Assembly (NCBI GenBank): GCA_000972765.1
Contig: CP011265.1
Location: 1,488,001 to 1,552,000 of the forward strand
DNA: 64,000 nucleotides
Direction of reading: 5' to 3'
Origin: Verrucomicrobia bacterium IMCC26134
GTDB lineage: Bacteria; Verrucomicrobiota; Verrucomicrobiia; Opitutales; Opitutaceae
Shown here one piece after another: positions 50,806 through 59,776 of the stretch (position 1 is its first letter; each line of letters opens with the position of its first letter). The position numbers were made by a program, and so were the translations under genes. The notes under the pieces were generated by a model. It had not been told where the DNA came from. It worked only from the letters and a program-made list of their open reading frames with translations, and made no database searches.

Positions 50806-51167
50806 GATTTATTTTTAGTTACTTCAAAATAACTAATGCATTATTTGTTAACTATTTAAAAATACAAAAACTTAAAAAATATGTGCACACGATATGATAA
50901 AAAATGCCCTGTGTGATAGTATAACCTGTTTGGAGTGTCCGCGCGCGATGTTTGCCGGTAAGACGTGATGAACCCCTTCCAAGAATAATCCTCGCGACCG
51001 ATCACCCCCTTGCGCGGGATCAGTTCGGCCCAAGGAGTTGTGGACGACCTAATGCTACTTTTTTAAATGAGAATTGGCCGAACAGGTCGCTGAAGACGTA
51101 AAAAGAGACGGCTGTTTTCTTGTGCTTTTTTGCCTTTTCCAGGCCGTTATTAGGCGCTGATCAGCGC
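50806..51167. other. AT-rich promoter region of the lacI-xylA operon and spacer
   Basis: No gene found. Bases 50806-50930 are strongly AT-rich and hold runs of A and T that fit a promoter reading to the left; a TTGTAT/ATAATG pair on the minus strand is one candidate. The second operator-like palindrome is inside. The remainder to 51149 shows no clear signal; the giant exoprotein gene ends at 51168 within a 22-bp palindrome (51150-51171). Confidence 0.55.
50881..50890. promoter_or_regulatory. Operator-like palindrome O2 (TGTGCACA core)
   Basis: ATGTGCACAC, with the 8-bp palindromic core at 50882-50889, centred 85 bp from O1, about eight helical turns. The spacing would allow a DNA loop over the promoter. 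Confidence 0.5.
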
Positions 51168-51171
51168 CTAA
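51150..51171. repeat. Perfect 22-bp palindrome at the 3' end of the giant exoprotein gene
   Basis: TTAGGCGCTGATCAGCGCCTAA reads the same on both strands and overlaps the TAG stop codon at 51168-51170. No T-run follows on the coding strand, so it is not a classic terminator, but in RNA it would form a strong hairpin protecting the 3' end. Confidence 0.75.
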
Positions 51172-54100
51172 TCCTGCACGACTCTCAAGCGCAGGAAGGC
51201 GGTGCCGGTGGGGGTGTCTTCGAGCGGAGTGGTAAAGACGTAAGTGACAAGATCGAAGGCGCCGTCGGCGACGGGCAAGCCGACGGGGGCGGCGGCGGCG
51301 GCGGCCCCGGGCGCGGTCAAACCCGCGACGGTGGTTGCGGCCTCGGGGATGAAAGTGGCTCCGGGGCGGGAGCGGAGCACGCGGGTGGTGAGGGTCAGGT
51401 AGGTGCGCCCTGCGATGGCGGCGGGATACTCGGCGGGGTCGAGTGCGCGCAGCGCGAGTTGCGGATGGTGGGCGGCGGCATCGGAGATGACGGGGTCGCC
51501 GCCGAGGAGCCATTCGAGGGCGTTGGCAAGGCCGTCGCCATCGGGATCGGCGGCGAAGGCGGCGGCCTCGACGGGCAGGCCGCGCGGGGCGATCCAGTCG
51601 GCGAAGCCGGGGAGGGCGAGCACGCGCAGGGTGCCGTTGCTATCGAGGGTGGAGGAGTCCCAGGCGAGGAGGGAGGGAAGGGCGGGCAGGGCGAGGGTTA
51701 CGAAGGAACCGGAGCGCAGGCCGGCGGTGAAGAGGAGGAAGGAATCGCCGTCGGCCAAGGTGCCGCCGAGGTTGGTGACCTCGAGCGCGCCGCCGAGCGA
51801 GAGGGTGCCGCCGACGACGAGCTGGTCGCGCGTGGCGGCGGCGCGATTAAGTTCGAGGCGGGTGCTTGAGCCGGGAACGAGGGTGAGGTTGCCAGAGAAA
51901 GTCAGGGTGCCGACGCCGTCGGAGCCGGGAGCGAGCAGACCGCCCGAGAGGATCGCGGTCGCGCCGGCGAGAGAGCCTGTGCCGGTGAGGGAGCCGCCGG
52001 TATTCACGTTCACCGCGCCCGAAGCGGTGGAGCCGGTGACGCGCAGGGTGCCTGCGTTGACGGAGGTGGGGCCGGTGTAGGTGTTGGCGAGGGGAAGGGT
52101 CCAGACGCCGGGGCCGGTTTTGACCAGGGAGCCGGTGCCGGAAAGGACCTTGTCAAAGATGCCGTCGCCGACGCCGGCAAGGGTGAGCGCGCCGCCGGCG
52201 GTGCTGGTGATGTTGCCACCGCCGCGGGAGTCGCTTTTCACCGTCCAGGTGTCGCCGGCCTTGGCGGCTTCAAGGGTGGCGCCGCCGGCGCCGATGGTGA
52301 AGCCGGGGCCGTAGGGCGATTCGGCGGGGTTTTGGGGGACGCCGGCGGCGCCGCCGGTGTAACGGAGGGTGCCGCCGTTTATGATGAAGCGGGCGGGGTT
52401 GTAGGAGAGGCCGCCGAGAGCCTGGGTGCGGTAGGTGGTGTCGGTGATGCCGTAGCCCCAGCGGTCGAGCTCGAGGACGGAGCCGGCGTTGAGGGTGAGC
52501 ACGGCGGAGTTGTTCCACGCGCCGGCGTAGAGCGAGCCGGTGTTGGAAATAGCGAGGGTGCCGCCGTTGACGGTGAGGTTGCCGGTGAAGGTGTTGGAGG
52601 CGGTGAGGGACAGGCGACCGGCGCCGTTCTTGACGAGGACGAGGCCGGTGGTGGCGCTGCCGTTGGATGCTACGCCGGCGAGAGTGAAGTCGCCCCCGCC
52701 GGAGAAAGTCACGGTGCGCGTGCCGGAGGCCCCGGAAGTCAGTCCGCCGAGAACGAGGTTGCCGGCGTCGGACTGGATGAGGTAGCTCGCGCCGCCGATC
52801 TGGACGGAGAGGACGCCGAGGGTGTTGAGGCCGGAGAGATTGCGGACGGCGGGCACGGTGTTGTTGCGCCCGTTGAGGGAGAGGGAGGCTGAGGTGGCGA
52901 TGTCGCCGAGGGCGGCGCTGAGCTCGAGGGTGGAGGAGCCTGAGTTATTGGTGCGTATCTGGAGCGTCGATACGTCGGCGATGGCGTCGGAGTGGGCGAC
53001 GCGGACGACGCCCTGGGCGGCGGTGCTGCTGGCGTTGTCGATGTTGACGAGGCCGGAGAGGCTGCCGCCGCCGGCGAGAACAAGGGTGCCCGCGCCGGAT
53101 TTTGAGAAGCCGTTGGAGCCTTCGAGGGGTAGGGCGAGGGTGGCGGTGTTCTGGTTGACGGCGATGGCTGGCGAGGTGGAGGAGCCGGTGTCGAGGGTGA
53201 GGGAGGCGCCATCGGCGGAGAGGAGCGTCCAGCTTTGGGCGCCGGAGTTGTCGCCGAAGGAGAGGGAGCCTATGCCGCGCGAGCTGTCGAGGGTGACGGA
53301 GCGGTCGGCGGTGATGTCGAGGGTGGAGAAGTTGGCGGAGGCGTTGGCGCCATTGGCAGGGAAGGAGGATGTCCATTTGAGGACATCGCTCCAGTTGCCG
53401 TCGGTGTCGGTGAGCCAGGTGCCATTGCCGATGACGTAGGGCATGCTGATGGCGAGCACGGCGGAGTCGCTGGCGCCAGTGGCGTCGGTGGCGGAGACGA
53501 CGAACTCCTGAGGGCCATCGTTGGCGAAGCCGGGGGTGCCGGAGAGGGTGCCGTCGGCGGCGACGAGGAGCCAAGAGGGACCGGATACCTTGGCGTAAGT
53601 GAGGCTATCGGCCGGGTCGGCGTCGGTGGCGGAGCCGGCAAGGCTGCCTGAGTAGGGTTGATTTTGAGTGGCGGAGCCGCCGACGATGGTGGCGGAGGCG
53701 AATTGAGGGGCTACGTTGGCACTCTGCATCGCGGTGATCTGGGCGGGGGTAAAGGCGAAGTCGGCGATGCGCACATCGTCGAGCAGGCCGGCGAAGAGCG
53801 GGTCGGAGGAGAAGCGGCTTTTGCCGAGGTAGTTCAGGTCGGCGCTGACCTGCGACGGCGTGATGGAAATGGGGCCATTGGCGGCCTCGGTGCCGTTGAC
53901 GTAGAGGCGTGCGGTGCCCCCAGTGAGTGTGACGGCGACGTGGGTCCACTGCCCGATAGGGAGGGCGTTGGCGGTTTGCACGGTCTGTTCTGAGCCTGAG
54001 TTACGGGTGGCAAAACGCAGGTGGCCGCCGGTGGCGCTCGTGGTGAGGAACAGGTAGCGCGAGGTGTCTTTGCCGAAGTCGAAGATGCGTTGCCAGCTTG

Positions 54101-55691
54101 CTCCGCCGTCCCAGTAAACCCAGGCGGCGAAGCTGAAGGAGGACGAACCGGCGACATCGGGCGGGAGCTGGAGGTGTTGGGTGGTTCCGTCGAGGCGCAG
54201 GGCCTGGCCGGTGCGGCCGGAGGCAAAGGCGGGACGGCCGACGGCGATGGCGTTGTTGCCCTGGCCGGAAGAGTCGAGGGTGTCGCCGTCGAGGGCGAGC
54301 TGGGTGAGGGCGCGCGAGCCGGTGCGCGGGAGACGTTGGACGTAGCTCATAGGCGCGACGTTGTCGCGATATGCGATACCGGCCGGGGTGAGTCCGCCGG
54401 TGTCGTAGGTCATCTGGCGCATGTATTCAACTTTGCTGTAAATGGAGTAGCGCTCGATCCAGGGGGTGTCATCCATCATGGCGATGAACTCACCAATGCG
54501 AGTGGCGTTCTGGGCGTAGGAGGGGTCGGTGCAGGTGGTCCAGTCCGCGCCGTTGTTGAATTCGGTGACCCAGAGGGGACGGCCGGTCTGGACGTGGATG
54601 GCGTAGAGCCAATCGTAGAGCTGGGAGGCGGTGAAGCCGCAGCGGTAGAAGTGGACGGCGACGTAGTCCACGCGCAGCTTGGCGGCGTCGGCCTTGGTCA
54701 TGAAATCGTAGAGCCAGCTCAGGCCGCCGTCGGTGGTGACGGGGGAGCCGATACGCAGACCGCTGGCGAGGAGTTCTGGCCACACGGCGATGGCCGTATC
54801 CACGGAGCCATTATTGAGGGAGGTGTAGGAGTCCTCGACTGGGTTGTCGGGCTCGTTGTAGCCGAGGACATGGGTGGAGTCGGGCTTGTTGGTCGGGTAG
54901 GCGGGCCACCAGCGTTGTTGGCGGATGGGCACGTATTCCCAGTCGAGCGCGGAACTCAGGTTGTTGTCCCAATTGTAGTGCCAGGTGGCGTTCAGCGTGG
55001 TGGGGCCGACGTCGGCGGAGCCCTTTTTGGAGACCCAGCGCCAGGGGAAGACGCGCACGAAACGGATGGCGTTATCCATCGAAGAGGGCAGGCGACCGAT
55101 TTCGAGATCGGCGTCCTGGGCGATGTAAACCTGGCTGGGGCCGCTGCCGTTGGTCTGGGTCGAGAACGTCGCCATGTAGCCTCGTTTGAGTTTAAAGGAG
55201 CTGATGTCGCGGTTGAAGGTGCCGAGGGCGGTGGCGCTGTTATAGTAGGTGTATTGGGCGAAGGTGCGCGAGGAGCCGCTGAAATCTCGTCCGGTGAAGG
55301 CCTGGAGCGGCTCGTAGGAAGGCGCCTGCGGGATCACCATCGCGCCGAGTTCGTATTGGACGACGCGCACGTTGTAACCGGAGACTGCGGCGGCGGAGTT
55401 GACCCGTAGTTGAGCGAGGTAAGTGGAGACGACGACGGAGGGCTTGACGGAGGTGAAAAGAACCCAGGAGTTGGGCGAAGTGAGGTTGATGATGCTGCTG
55501 GAGAGCGGGGTGGCGGCGGTGAGGCGCAGCTCGGAATTACCGCTGAGGGTGACGGTGGCGGCGGTGAGGGACGCGTAGGTTTGCACGCCCTCCGAGAGCG
55601 TAATAAGCTGGGCGCTGGCGTAATGCGCCGCCGCGAAGGAAAGGAGCAGGGCAAGGCATGGCACGAGCCAGCGGGGCAACACAAGGGGCAT
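51168..55691 (-). CDS. Giant secreted protein: GH128-like glycosidase, LamG, Ig-like and autotransporter-type beta-strand repeats
   Basis: 1507 residues with a signal peptide (LVPCLALLLSFAAAHYASAQ). Residues about 200-460 form a barrel with TWHYNWDNN, the putative catalytic Glu280 in LGYNEPDN, VDYVAVHFYRCGF and Glu377 in PLWVTEFNNGA, as in GH128/Asl1-like beta-glucanases. About 470-660 is a LamG/concanavalin domain (FAAWVYWDGGASWQRIFDFG, GLLDDVRIADF), about 668-755 an Ig-like repeat, and about 756-1330 repeated Gly/Ser/Thr-rich beta strands with GAGTLVLAGGGSLSG and KTGPGVWTLPLANTYTGPTS, the autotransporter-associated repeat. The C-terminus ends TPTGTAFLRLRVVQD, and no autotransporter barrel is present. 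Probably a surface or extracellular polysaccharide-degrading protein. The substrate is unproven. Confidence 0.85.
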   Translation of the reverse strand: MPLVLPRWLVPCLALLLSFAAAHYASAQLITLSEGVQTYASLTAATVTLSGNSELRLTAATPLSSSIINLTSPNSWVLFTSVKPSVVVSTYLAQLRVNSAAAVSGYNVRVVQYELGAMVIPQAPSYEPLQAFTGRDFSGSSRTFAQYTYYNSATALGTFNRDISSFKLKRGYMATFSTQTNGSGPSQVYIAQDADLEIGRLPSSMDNAIRFVRVFPWRWVSKKGSADVGPTTLNATWHYNWDNNLSSALDWEYVPIRQQRWWPAYPTNKPDSTHVLGYNEPDNPVEDSYTSLNNGSVDTAIAVWPELLASGLRIGSPVTTDGGLSWLYDFMTKADAAKLRVDYVAVHFYRCGFTASQLYDWLYAIHVQTGRPLWVTEFNNGADWTTCTDPSYAQNATRIGEFIAMMDDTPWIERYSIYSKVEYMRQMTYDTGGLTPAGIAYRDNVAPMSYVQRLPRTGSRALTQLALDGDTLDSSGQGNNAIAVGRPAFASGRTGQALRLDGTTQHLQLPPDVAGSSSFSFAAWVYWDGGASWQRIFDFGKDTSRYLFLTTSATGGHLRFATRNSGSEQTVQTANALPIGQWTHVAVTLTGGTARLYVNGTEAANGPISITPSQVSADLNYLGKSRFSSDPLFAGLLDDVRIADFAFTPAQITAMQSANVAPQFASATIVGGSATQNQPYSGSLAGSATDADPADSLTYAKVSGPSWLLVAADGTLSGTPGFANDGPQEFVVSATDATGASDSAVLAISMPYVIGNGTWLTDTDGNWSDVLKWTSSFPANGANASANFSTLDITADRSVTLDSSRGIGSLSFGDNSGAQSWTLLSADGASLTLDTGSSTSPAIAVNQNTATLALPLEGSNGFSKSGAGTLVLAGGGSLSGLVNIDNASSTAAQGVVRVAHSDAIADVSTLQIRTNNSGSSTLELSAALGDIATSASLSLNGRNNTVPAVRNLSGLNTLGVLSVQIGGASYLIQSDAGNLVLGGLTSGASGTRTVTFSGGGDFTLAGVASNGSATTGLVLVKNGAGRLSLTASNTFTGNLTVNGGTLAISNTGSLYAGAWNNSAVLTLNAGSVLELDRWGYGITDTTYRTQALGGLSYNPARFIINGGTLRYTGGAAGVPQNPAESPYGPGFTIGAGGATLEAAKAGDTWTVKSDSRGGGNITSTAGGALTLAGVGDGIFDKVLSGTGSLVKTGPGVWTLPLANTYTGPTSVNAGTLRVTGSTASGAVNVNTGGSLTGTGSLAGATAILSGGLLAPGSDGVGTLTFSGNLTLVPGSSTRLELNRAAATRDQLVVGGTLSLGGALEVTNLGGTLADGDSFLLFTAGLRSGSFVTLALPALPSLLAWDSSTLDSNGTLRVLALPGFADWIAPRGLPVEAAAFAADPDGDGLANALEWLLGGDPVISDAAAHHPQLALRALDPAEYPAAIAGRTYLTLTTRVLRSRPGATFIPEAATTVAGLTAPGAAAAAAPVGLPVADGAFDLVTYVFTTPLEDTPTGTAFLRLRVVQD

Positions 55692-55973
55692 CGGGGTAGA
55701 AGGAATGGTTGTAGTGTATCCTGAAACCGGGACTAAAACAGGTGGGACTGACTTTAACGTAAACTAGCCCGGCCTCCCGCTCGGCGATGTGCACCCAAAT
55801 AATGCTGAGCTGGCTTAGGTCTGAGACATGGAGCGGTGAAAACGGGGTTGCGGCCGCGGTGCGCAAGAATGGCGCGGAGACAAGCCGCCAAGTTGTATCA
55901 GGGTCTGGGCTTTCGCGCCCGAGTGCCGATGCCTGGACAAGGTGTCAGGGGAGGAGGCGAATGCACTGGACAC
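55692..55973. other. Upstream region of the exoprotein gene
   Basis: No gene found. It includes the likely promoter of the exoprotein on the minus strand. ATGTGCAC at 55787-55794 resembles the lacI operator core but is not a palindrome. Confidence 0.45.
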
Positions 55974-56005
55974 AAAAACGGCGCCGCGCGGAGAGCACGG
56001 CGCCG
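55974..56005 (-). terminator. Rho-independent terminator of ilvD
   Basis: On the minus strand, CGGCGCCG (56005-55998) and CGGCGCCG (55986-55979) form the stem with an 11-nt loop, followed by TTTTT (55978-55974). It lies about 56 bp after the ilvD stop. Confidence 0.75.
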
Positions 56006-56061
56006 GAAGCGCGATAGGCGGGCCGGTCCTGGACTGCCGGAGACCGGGGCCGGGCAATGGA

Positions 56062-57783
56062 TTACAGGTATTTGTCGGTCACGGCGCCTTCGGAGGCGGT
56101 GCTGACGAGCTTGGCGTATTTGGCGAGCACGCCGCGGGTCTCACGAGGAGCGCGGGGCTTGTAGGATGCCATGCGGGCGGCGTAGTCGGCGTCGGGAATC
56201 AGGAGGCTGATCGTGTTTTTAACGGCGTCGATTTCGATGACGTCGCCATTTTTTACGATGCCAATGGGGCCTCCCTTGGCGGCTTCGGGCGTGATGTGGC
56301 CGACGTCGAAGCCGTGCGAACCGCCGGAGAAACGCCCATCGGTGATGAGGGCTACGTCCTTGATGAGGCCGCGACCGGCAATGGCGCTGGTAGGTGAAAG
56401 CATCTCGCGCATGCCGGGGCCGCCGACCGGGCCCTCGTTGCGGATGACAACGACGTCGCCCTTGACGACGTCGCCACGGAGCACGCCCTGGAGCGCGTCT
56501 TCCTCGCCCTCGTAAACCTTGGCGGGACCCTTGAAGTAGAGGCCTTCCTTGCCGGTGATTTTGCCAACGGCGCCGCCGGGGGCGAGGTTGCCGTGGAGCA
56601 CGCGGAGATGGGTGTCGGCCTTGATGGGTTGGTCCCAGGGGCGGATGACGTCCTGCTGGTCGGGATAAGATGGGTAGGGCTGCACTTCCTTCAGGGATTC
56701 GGCGATAGTCTCGCCGGAGACGGTGAGGGCGTCGCCGTGGAGCAGGCCGCGGTCGAGAAGGATCTTCATCATCGGGCGGATGCCGCCGATGCGGATGAGG
56801 TGGGCCATGCCGTATTTGCCGAAGGGTTTCACGTCGGCGAGGAGCGGGACGCGTTCGCCGATGGTCTTGAAATCCTGGAGGGTGAGCGGAACCTCTGCCG
56901 AGTGGGCGATGGCTAGGAGGTGGAGGATGAGATTGGTCGAACCGCCCAGCGCGAGGCAGACGGTGATGGAGTTCTCAAAAGCCTTCCGGGTGAGAATGTC
57001 GCGAGGTTTGATGCCATTTTTGAGCATGGCCATGACGGCGGCTCCGGCGCGTTCGCAGTCCTCGCGCTTCTCCTTGCCGACGGCGAGCTGGGCGCTGCTG
57101 TTGGGCAGGCTCATGCCGAGGGCCTCGATGGCGGTGGCCATGGTGTTGGCGGTATACATGCCGCCGCAGGAGCCGGGACCGGGGATGGCGGTGGCCTCGA
57201 CGTCGCGCAGGCCGGCGTCGGTGAGCTCGCCCTTGGCGTGTTTGCCGACGGCCTCGAAGACGGAAACGATGTCGAGGGGCTTCTGTTTGTCGCAGTCGGC
57301 GGCAGCGAAACCAGGGAGAATGCTGCCACCGTAGATGAATACGGCGGGGCGGTTGAGTCGCGCGATGGCAATCATGCAACCGGGCATGTTTTTGTCGCAG
57401 CCACCGATGGCAACCAGGCCGTCGAAGCCCTCGGCGGCGACTGCGGTCTCGATGGAATCGGCGATGACGTCGCGGGAGACCAGGGAGTAGCGCATGCCCT
57501 GCGTGCCCATGCTGATGCCGTCGGTGACGGTGATGGTGTTGAAGTAAACGGCCTTGCCGCCGGCGGCGTTGATGCCCTTTTGCGCGTGCTCGCTGAGATC
57601 GCCGAGGTGGACGTTGCAGGGCGTCATGTTACTGGCGGACGAAGCGACGGCGATCTGCGGCTTCTTGAAATCCTCGTCGGTGAAACCGACGGCGCGCAGC
57701 ATGGAGCGGGCGGGGGCGCGGTCATTGCCGTCGACAACGACGGAGGAGTGCGGACGAGGGGTGGAGGAGGGAATTTGGCACAT
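56062..57783 (-). CDS. ilvD: Dihydroxy-acid dehydratase
   Basis: Fe-S enzyme that makes the 2-keto acids of valine and isoleucine synthesis. About 573 residues from the ATG at 57783; an ATG at 57837 adds 18 residues that look unconserved. Conserved parts are SVVVDGNDRAPARSMLRAVG, SNMTPCNVHLGDLSEHAQKG, AIGGCDKNMPGCMIAIARLN, GSCGGMYTANTMATAIEALG and LITDGRFSGGSHGFDVGHIT. The three cysteines that bind the cluster (TPC, GGCDKNMPGC, GSCGG) are all there. It is transcribed alone and ends in a terminator. Confidence 0.96.
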   Translation of the reverse strand: MCQIPSSTPRPHSSVVVDGNDRAPARSMLRAVGFTDEDFKKPQIAVASSASNMTPCNVHLGDLSEHAQKGINAAGGKAVYFNTITVTDGISMGTQGMRYSLVSRDVIADSIETAVAAEGFDGLVAIGGCDKNMPGCMIAIARLNRPAVFIYGGSILPGFAAADCDKQKPLDIVSVFEAVGKHAKGELTDAGLRDVEATAIPGPGSCGGMYTANTMATAIEALGMSLPNSSAQLAVGKEKREDCERAGAAVMAMLKNGIKPRDILTRKAFENSITVCLALGGSTNLILHLLAIAHSAEVPLTLQDFKTIGERVPLLADVKPFGKYGMAHLIRIGGIRPMMKILLDRGLLHGDALTVSGETIAESLKEVQPYPSYPDQQDVIRPWDQPIKADTHLRVLHGNLAPGGAVGKITGKEGLYFKGPAKVYEGEEDALQGVLRGDVVKGDVVVIRNEGPVGGPGMREMLSPTSAIAGRGLIKDVALITDGRFSGGSHGFDVGHITPEAAKGGPIGIVKNGDVIEIDAVKNTISLLIPDADYAARMASYKPRAPRETRGVLAKYAKLVSTASEGAVTDKYL

Positions 57784-58070
57784 GGCGTTAAAAGAGGATA
57801 AACAAAGCCGGGTGGCGGGTGCCCGGGCAAGCGTCATGTCATGGCAACCATCTAGGTAGATTGTTATAGGCTTTCCTCATGTTATCGTGCAGCCCCCGCT
57901 GGAGATATCAGGACCTGCTTTATGCATCGTCGTCCAGAAAAGCGCCCAAATTTACCGATGAACTAGGCTCTAATTGTCAGGCTGGGGATAACGTGCTTAT
58001 GTAGAAATAATCCTCGTAGGATCATTTTCCTGTGGGCGCGGCGAGATCTTGCGCCCTAAGTTTTGTAAAA

Positions 58071-59519
58071 ATGAAAATCTACTTCATGGGAATCTGCGGC
58101 ACGGCGATGGGGAACGCAGCGCTTCTGGCGCGGGCGGCCGGGCATGAGGTGATCGGGGCCGATGCTGGCGTTTATCCTCCCATGAGCACGGTGCTGGCCG
58201 AGGCGGGCATCTCTCTGCACGAAGGCTACGATCCCGCGCGCCTGCACCAGCTCGCGCCTGATCTCGTGGTCATCGGCAACGCCATGTCGCGCGGCAACCC
58301 CGAGGTGGAGTGGTTGCTTGATACCCGCGCGCTCGCCTACACCTCCTTGCCGGCGCTGTTGCATGATACCGTGCTCAAGACCCGCAAGAACATCGTGGTC
58401 TGCGGCACGCACGGCAAAACCACCACGACAGCACTGGCTGCGTTTTTGCTGCGTGAGAACGGGCGCGATCCCGGTTTTCTGATCGGCGGCGTGCCGCTCG
58501 ATCCGCCGGTGGGGAATCACCTCGGCGCGGCGGGCGATCCTTTCGTGATCGAGGGCGATGAGTATGACAGCGCGTTTTTCGACAAACGGTCGAAATTCAT
58601 CCACTATGCTCCCCATGTGGCGGTGTTAAACAACCTCGAGTTTGACCACGCCGATATCTTCCGCGACCTCGCGGACGTGCAGAGGACTTTTTCGCATCTC
58701 ACGCGCATCGTCCCGCGTAAGGGCTGGATCGTGCTCAATGGCGACGACCACAACCTGAGAGCGCTCGGACCGCTGGCCTGGACCCGCGTGGTGCGCGTAG
58801 GTGTGGAAGAAGGGAACGATGTGCGAATCGAGAACTTTTCGGAGGATGCGACCGGCGTGCAGTTCACCCTGACTTGGGCGGGTAAAAAGTGGGGCGATGT
58901 CCGCTGGGCTTCTCCCGGGATTTTTAACGCCCGCAATGCCGCTATGGCCGCCACGGCGGTAGCACTTGCGACGGGAGGGGCGCCGGAGGCGGGGGCGCTT
59001 CCCGGTATTTCCCTGGCGCCACTGGCGCGGTTTCGCGGCGTAAAGCGCCGGCAGGAGATTCTGGTGGCCACCCCGAAGCTTACGGTCATCGAGGACTTCG
59101 GGCACCATCCGACGGCTCTGGCGGAGACCCTTACGAGCCTGACGAATCGTTACCCGGGTGCCTTGCTGACGGCCGTCTTTGAGCCGCGAAGCAACACGGC
59201 CCGAACGAAGACTATGCAAGTCGGATTCATGCGCGCGCTGGCCCAGGCCGATGAAGTGTTTCTTGGCGCGGTCAACCGGGCGGACAAGCTCGCGGAGTCG
59301 GAGCGTTTTGATGCCGAAGCCGTAGTCGAGCACCTCGAAACTCAGGGCGTGTATGCAGCGACAGCCGCAACCAATGCGGAAGTGCTAGTCAAGCTGCGTG
59401 AAGCCACGCTGGTCAGCGAAGGCGCACTGGCCGTGAAAAACCGTGTGGTGGTGTTTTTCTCCAACGGTAGTTTCGACGGCATCATCGCTGCCTTTGCGGC
59501 GGCGGCGAACGCGGAGTGA
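58071..59519 (+). CDS. mpl: UDP-MurNAc:L-Ala-gamma-D-Glu-meso-DAP ligase
   Basis: Recycles peptidoglycan by attaching the freed tripeptide directly to UDP-MurNAc. About 482 residues from the ATG at 58071, which starts MKIYFMGICGTAMGNAALLA, the Mpl/MurC opening. Motifs are ADAGVYPPMSTVLAEAGISL, the P-loop VVCGTHGKTTTTALAAFLLR, VIEGDEYDSAFFDKRSKFIH, LNNLEFDHADIFRDLADVQR, EDFGHHPTALAETLTSL and VFEPRSNTARTKTMQVGF. The EYDSAFFDKRSKF signature separates Mpl from MurC. Presence implies meso-DAP peptidoglycan. Single-gene unit. Confidence 0.94.
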   Translation: MKIYFMGICGTAMGNAALLARAAGHEVIGADAGVYPPMSTVLAEAGISLHEGYDPARLHQLAPDLVVIGNAMSRGNPEVEWLLDTRALAYTSLPALLHDTVLKTRKNIVVCGTHGKTTTTALAAFLLRENGRDPGFLIGGVPLDPPVGNHLGAAGDPFVIEGDEYDSAFFDKRSKFIHYAPHVAVLNNLEFDHADIFRDLADVQRTFSHLTRIVPRKGWIVLNGDDHNLRALGPLAWTRVVRVGVEEGNDVRIENFSEDATGVQFTLTWAGKKWGDVRWASPGIFNARNAAMAATAVALATGGAPEAGALPGISLAPLARFRGVKRRQEILVATPKLTVIEDFGHHPTALAETLTSLTNRYPGALLTAVFEPRSNTARTKTMQVGFMRALAQADEVFLGAVNRADKLAESERFDAEAVVEHLETQGVYAATAATNAEVLVKLREATLVSEGALAVKNRVVVFFSNGSFDGIIAAFAAAANAE

Positions 59520-59776
59520 AGGCTGGACTAACTGCTCCTGCGCACTGTTTTCTCTGTGACTAAGTAAACGCTCCTAGAAATACGAGATTTCTACCTGGAT
59601 ACAGGGCGTTACACACGGGTAGGGTTATTTTTAGCAACCACTCCATGAGTCTTTAAACGAATGGAAGCATTTTACGCGAAATTACTTAAAGCGATTGCAG
59701 GGGCATCTGGCATACACTCAGTAAACTCCTGCTTTCCTCTACTTGCCTTTCGGCCTGCTTTCGTAATTTCGATGAC

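Noticed and set aside
54021-55409. Plus-strand open frame of 462 codons opposite the exoprotein
   Set aside because: Gly/Val/Asp-rich shadow of the real minus-strand gene, which has a signal peptide and recognisable domains.
55787-55794. ATGTGCAC as a third lacI operator upstream of the exoprotein gene
   Set aside because: Only an 8-base match and not palindromic; expected by chance in a window of this size.
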